Source of the DNA: Theodoxus fluviatilis
Lineage: Eukaryota; Mollusca; Gastropoda; Cycloneritida; Neritidae
Direction of reading: 5' to 3'
DNA: 10,000 nucleotides
Assembly: GCA_034096865.1 (NCBI GenBank)
Contig: JAWQFJ010016373.1
Location: forward strand, 1 to 10,000
The notes below the pieces were generated by a model. The model saw only the letters and a program-made list of their open reading frames with translations. It was not told the DNA's origin and did no database searches. The position numbers were made by a program, and so were the translations under genes. The first letter of the stretch is position 1. Each line of letters opens with the position of its first letter. Of this stretch, positions 7,098 through 10,000 are shown piece by piece.

Positions 7098-7680
7098 ATT
7101 CTACGGACGTATCTACGTCAGCAGTAAACATTTTGCCAAGGACTCTCCCGGAGATAGTCGGGGTTGTCTCTCTGGAGAGAGGGTGGAGAGAGCGGGCTCT
7201 ACACCTACACGGAAGTGGGACACGCCATGCTGCTGTTGCACAAGCCATGCTGCTGTTGCATGTCCATGCTGTGGCCAAGGAGCATCCGCTGCGGGCGGGA
7301 GACCTCGTAGGCCTCAGTCCTGTGGCAGGGCGAGGTCAAGTGCAAAACCAGCGGAGCTGGGAAACGTACGGGGTGGCCTGTCGACCCTAGTGAGGATCTG
7401 GTGTATACCATCCGCCCGCAGGCGTGTGGGCCAGAGAGACGATTTTGGACTAGTTTGTTTCTTAATTAGAGAAGCCTTCCCCACCACCCCACCACGCCAC
7501 CACCCCACCACTCGAAGCCTGGCTACGCAAAGGTCATGTACATCGACATGTTCATGTCTGTCACGTACTGCACGTGACAATTTCTTCTGCAAGTGCGGTT
7601 CTTTAGTCAGCGTTTTGGGGGTCAGTGTTTCCACGCAGAGATGTTAAAAATCATGTTTTCCATGAGTTACTTCATTGTGG
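7096..7680. other. Unassigned region with minor repeats
   Basis: No gene recognised. Visible structure: an interrupted palindrome, GACGTA-TC-TACGTC, at 7106-7119; a 20-bp-period duplication with GCCATGCTGCTGTTGCA at 7224-7240 and 7244-7260; a CCACC-rich tract at about 7478-7512; and a CACGTG E-box at 7571-7576. Open frames on both strands show no domain I can name. Confidence 0.45.
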
Positions 7681-7683
7681 TTT

Positions 7684-7717
7684 TATATAAAAGACGGCAT
7701 ACATCGAATGTCCAGTT
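7684..7717 (+). promoter_or_regulatory. Candidate core promoter (TATA box and initiator-like site)
   Basis: TATATAAAAG at 7684-7693 is a near-ideal TATA box. Exactly 30 bp downstream of its first T is the A of CCAGTT (A at 7714), close to the arthropod-type initiator TCAGT(T/C). An AP-1-type palindrome ATGAGTCAT follows at 7724-7732, and a CACGTG E-box lies upstream at 7571. The spacing is what RNA polymerase II promoters show, but AT-rich DNA yields such matches by chance and there is no evidence of transcription. Confidence 0.35.
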
Positions 7718-7747
7718 ATTTGAATGAGTCATGGAATCCTATAGTGG

Positions 7748-7838
7748 GTAAGTGCTGTCGTCAGTATCGTTTTGTATTTATATTCGCGAATGTTGTTTGT
7801 GTTTTGCAAAACACAAATGGTTGTTTTCCTCTTTTTAG
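7748..7838 (+). other. Candidate short spliceosomal intron (91 bp)
   Basis: It begins GTAAGTG after TGG, matching the donor consensus, and ends in a strong pyrimidine tract, TTGTTTTCCTCTTTTTAG, then G. The interior is AT-rich. An ATG at 7731 precedes the donor, and the spliced frame would stop at 7876-7878 after only about 18 codons, so if a transcript exists it is probably noncoding or has a very short reading frame. The pairing with the TATA box 64 bp upstream makes it worth noting, but it remains a prediction. Confidence 0.35.
7796..7817. repeat. Perfect 22-bp palindrome
   Basis: TTTGTGTTTTG is followed immediately by its exact reverse complement CAAAACACAAA, with no spacer. It lies inside the candidate intron. 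It could extrude as a hairpin or bind a dimeric protein; no family of sites is recognised. Confidence 0.9.
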
Positions 7839-7873
7839 GTTCCATTCTAGAGCTGTGCTCTGGTGGCGGATGG

Positions 7874-7949
7874 AGTGAGGTAGTGAGGTAGTGAGGTAGT
7901 GAGGTAGTGAGGTAGTGAGGTAGTGAGGTAGTGAGGTAGTGAGGTAGTG
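7874..7949. repeat. 8-bp tandem repeat, 9.5 copies
   Basis: Nine perfect copies of AGTGAGGT are followed by AGTG. The array lies 53 bp before the 37-bp minisatellite and shares no unit with it. Confidence 0.95.
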
Positions 7950-8002
7950 GCATTTGTCCATATGTAGTGGATTGTGCAGCAGAAGGGGTAGTATTTGACA
8001 GC

Positions 8003-9566
8003 TTGCGCTCTGTGTGTGGCGGACGTGGTTGGGGAGAGCTTGGGCTGTGTGTGTGGCGGACGTGGTTGGGGAGAGCTTGGGCTCTGTGTGTGGCGGACGT
8101 GGTTGGGGAGAGCTTGGGCTGTGTGTGTGGTGGACGTGGTTGGGGAGAGCTTGCGCTCTGTGTGTGGCGGACGTGGTTGGGGAGAGCTTGGGCTGTGTGT
8201 GTGGCGGACGTGGTTGGGGAGAGCTTGCGCTCTGTGTGTGGCGGACGTGGTTGGGGAGAGCTTGCGCTCTGTGTGTGGCGGACGTGGTTGGGGAGAGCTT
8301 GGGCTCTGTGTGTGGCGGACGTGGTTGGGGAGAGCTTGGGCTCCGTGAGTGGCGGACGTGGTTGGGGAGAGCCTGGGCTCTGTGTGTGGCGGACGTGGTT
8401 TGGGAGAGCTTGGGCTCTGTGTGTGGCGGACATGATTGGGGAGAGCTTGGGCTCTGTGTGTGGCGGACGTGGTTGGGGACAGCTTGGGCTCTGTGTGTGG
8501 CGGACGTGGTTGGGGAGAGCTTGGGCTCTGTGTGTTGCGGACGTGGTTGGCGAGAGCTTGCGCTCTGTGTGTTGCGGACGTGGTTGGGGAGAGCTTGCGC
8601 TCTGTGTGTGGCGGACGTGGTTGGGGAGAGCTTGGGTTCTGTGTGTGGCGGACGTGGTTTGGGAGAGCTTGGGCTCTGTGTGTGGCGGACATGATTGGGG
8701 AGAGCTTGCGCTCTGTGTGTGGCGGACGTGGTTGGGGACAGCTTGGGCTCTGTGTGTGGCGGACGTGGTTGGGGAGAGCTTGGGCTCTGTGTGTTGCGGA
8801 CGTGGTTGGGGAGAGCTTGCGCTCTGTGTGTGGCGGACGTGGTTGGGGAGAGCTTGGGTTCTGTGTGTGGCGGACGTGGTTTGGGAGAGCTTGGGCTCTG
8901 TGTGTGGCGGACATGATTGGGGAGAGCTTGGGCTCTGTGTGTGGCGGACGTGGTTGGGGACAGCTTGGGCTCTGTGTGTGGCGGACGTGGTTGGGGAGAG
9001 CTTGGGCTGTGTGTGTGGCGGACGTGGTTGGGGAGAGCTTGGGCTCTGTGTGTGGCGGACGTGGTTGGGGAGAGCTTGGGCTCTGTGTGTTGCGGACGTG
9101 GTTGGGGAGAGCTTGGGCTCTGTGTGTGGCGGACGTGGTTGGGGAGAGCTTGGGCTCTGTGTGTGGCGGACGTGGTTGGGGACAGCTTGGGCTCTGTGTG
9201 TGGCGGACGTGGTTGGGGAGAGCTTGCGCTGTGTGTGTGGCGGACGTGGTTGGGGAGAGCTTGGGCTCTGTGAGTGGCGGACGTGGTTGGGGAGAGCTTG
9301 GGTTCTGTGTGTGGCGGACATGGTTGGGGAGAGCTTGGGCTCTGTGTGTGGTGGACGTGGTTGGGGAGAGCTTGGGCTCTGTGTGTGGCGGACGTGGTTG
9401 GGGAGAGCTTGCGCTCTGTGTGTGGCGGGCGTGGTTGGGGAGAGCTTGGGCTCTGTGAGTGGCGGACGTGGTTGGGGAGAGCTTGGGTTCTGTGTGTGGC
9501 GGACGTGGTTGGGGAGAGCTTGGGTTCTGTGTGTGGCGGACGTGGTTGGGGAGAGCTTGCGCTCTG
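8003..9566. repeat. 37-bp minisatellite, 42 copies plus 10 bp
   Basis: Units begin with TTGGGCTCTG or TTGCGCTCTG, continue TGTGTGGCGGACGTGG and end TTGGGGAGAGC. Start sites fall at 8003 + 37n for all 42 units, so there are no indels. The plus-strand consensus has 19 G, 5 C, 10 T and 3 A. It contains no TAA, TAG or TGA in any phase on either strand. Because 37 is not a multiple of three, an open frame cycles through all three phases every 111 bp, which produces frames of more than 500 codons on both strands without any gene. Recurrent variants (GTTTGGG, CATGATT, GGACAGC, GTTGCGG) mark a higher-order pattern. Confidence 0.97.
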
Positions 9567-9584
9567 CTTAAGCATTATTGCATG

Positions 9585-10000
9585 TAATAATAATAATAGT
9601 TTATTCATCGCACATACCTTCCCTTGACAGGCAAGCTCATGGCGTTTACAATCCAAAGAATCAACACTCACACAACCACTCAACACCACATTCCTACAAA
9701 AACTCACACACTACACACATAAACAAAAAACAAAAACTGAGATCCAGTAGAACAAATAGAACAAACAGAACAAACTATACAATATACACAGCACTTGCAG
9801 GCCAGGTCAAGTAAGGCGAAGCAGCTCAGCGGGAAAGGCGGGTCGGAAAATGTGGGTCTTTAGAGCACTTTTGAACTGGGGCAGTGTCAGAATGAATGAC
9901 TGAGAGAGGGAGACTATTCCAGGTTACAGATTCAATATAGAATAAAGCACGCTGTTCTTCAGTTTACTTATTACGGCGGGGGACCTTACGCATTTTAGTC
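9585..10000 (-). mobile_element. 3' end of a CR1/L2-like LINE, truncated by the window
   Basis: Non-LTR retrotransposons end with the C-terminus of the reverse transcriptase protein, a 3' untranslated region and a short tail. On the minus strand, about 9951-9883 reads EQRALFYIESVTWNSLPLS; the aromatic-rich stretch before WNSLP (9907-9921) is the usual ending in CR1/L2-type proteins. After one frameshift near 9876-9885 it continues FKSALKTHIFRPAFPAELL and stops at 9807-9809. The 3' untranslated region (9599-9806) follows, with AATAAA at 9600-9605, immediately before an (ATT)n tail at 9585-9598. That order is characteristic of a complete 3' end. The element runs off the right edge. The clade is uncertain because only the last part is visible. 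Confidence 0.78.

Noticed and set aside
7030..7647. Plus-strand 205-codon frame starting with Arg-Glu repeats
   Set aside because: The start is the GA microsatellite; the remainder has no recognised domain and overlaps open frames on the other strand.
7729..9707. Open frames of more than 500 codons on both strands over the 37-bp array, some rich in Cys and Trp, others in His and Pro
   Set aside because: The 37-bp unit has no stop triplet in any phase, so every frame is open automatically; there is no domain, initiation context or composition supporting a protein.

Overview
The window looks like repeat-rich intergenic or intronic DNA from a metazoan, probably a marine invertebrate. A mollusc or other lophotrochozoan is my guess, but the sequence cannot settle it. 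It has no operon-like gene packing, no ribosome-binding sites and no complete host gene. It has long CA and GA microsatellites, three large tandem-repeat arrays, and decayed copies of two kinds of animal retroelement. I recognise no tRNA, rRNA or CRISPR array.

Layout: 1-1379 is unassigned, apart from a short poly-A run. 1380-2437 (minus strand) is a badly decayed Penelope-like element, copy A, covering the end of the reverse transcriptase, the linker and the GIY-YIG endonuclease. It abuts a CA/CG microsatellite at 2439-2517. 2833-3204 is an array of mixed 66- and 54-bp units. 3211-6030 (minus strand) is a longer and better preserved Penelope-like element, copy B. It runs from reverse transcriptase (5344-5957) through a linker (4984-5325), a Cys-containing segment and the GIY-YIG core (4757-4863) to a short C-terminal tail (3211-3342). 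Inside copy B's endonuclease, one 16-codon motif is present 29 times (3343-4734, exactly 29 x 48 bp). Copy A has the same motif exactly once (1509-1556).

6030-7680 holds simple repeats (a pyrimidine tract, a G16 run, about 32 GA dinucleotides, CCACC) and small duplications, with no convincing gene. Around 7684-7838 there is a candidate plus-strand core promoter (TATA box, initiator-like site 30 bp downstream) followed by a good-looking 91-bp intron. Next come an 8-bp repeat (7874-7949) and a 37-bp minisatellite of 42 indel-free units (8003-9566). The right end (9585-10000, minus strand) is the 3' end of a CR1/L2-like LINE with a WNSLP motif, an AATAAA signal and an (ATT)n tail.

The most interesting observation is the in-frame expansion of a short conserved piece of a retroelement endonuclease into a 1.4-kb minisatellite, with an unexpanded relative about 2 kb away as a built-in comparison. 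Most long open frames in the window are by-products of stop-free tandem repeats and should not be read as genes. The family assignments rest on motifs recognised by eye; no database search was run.
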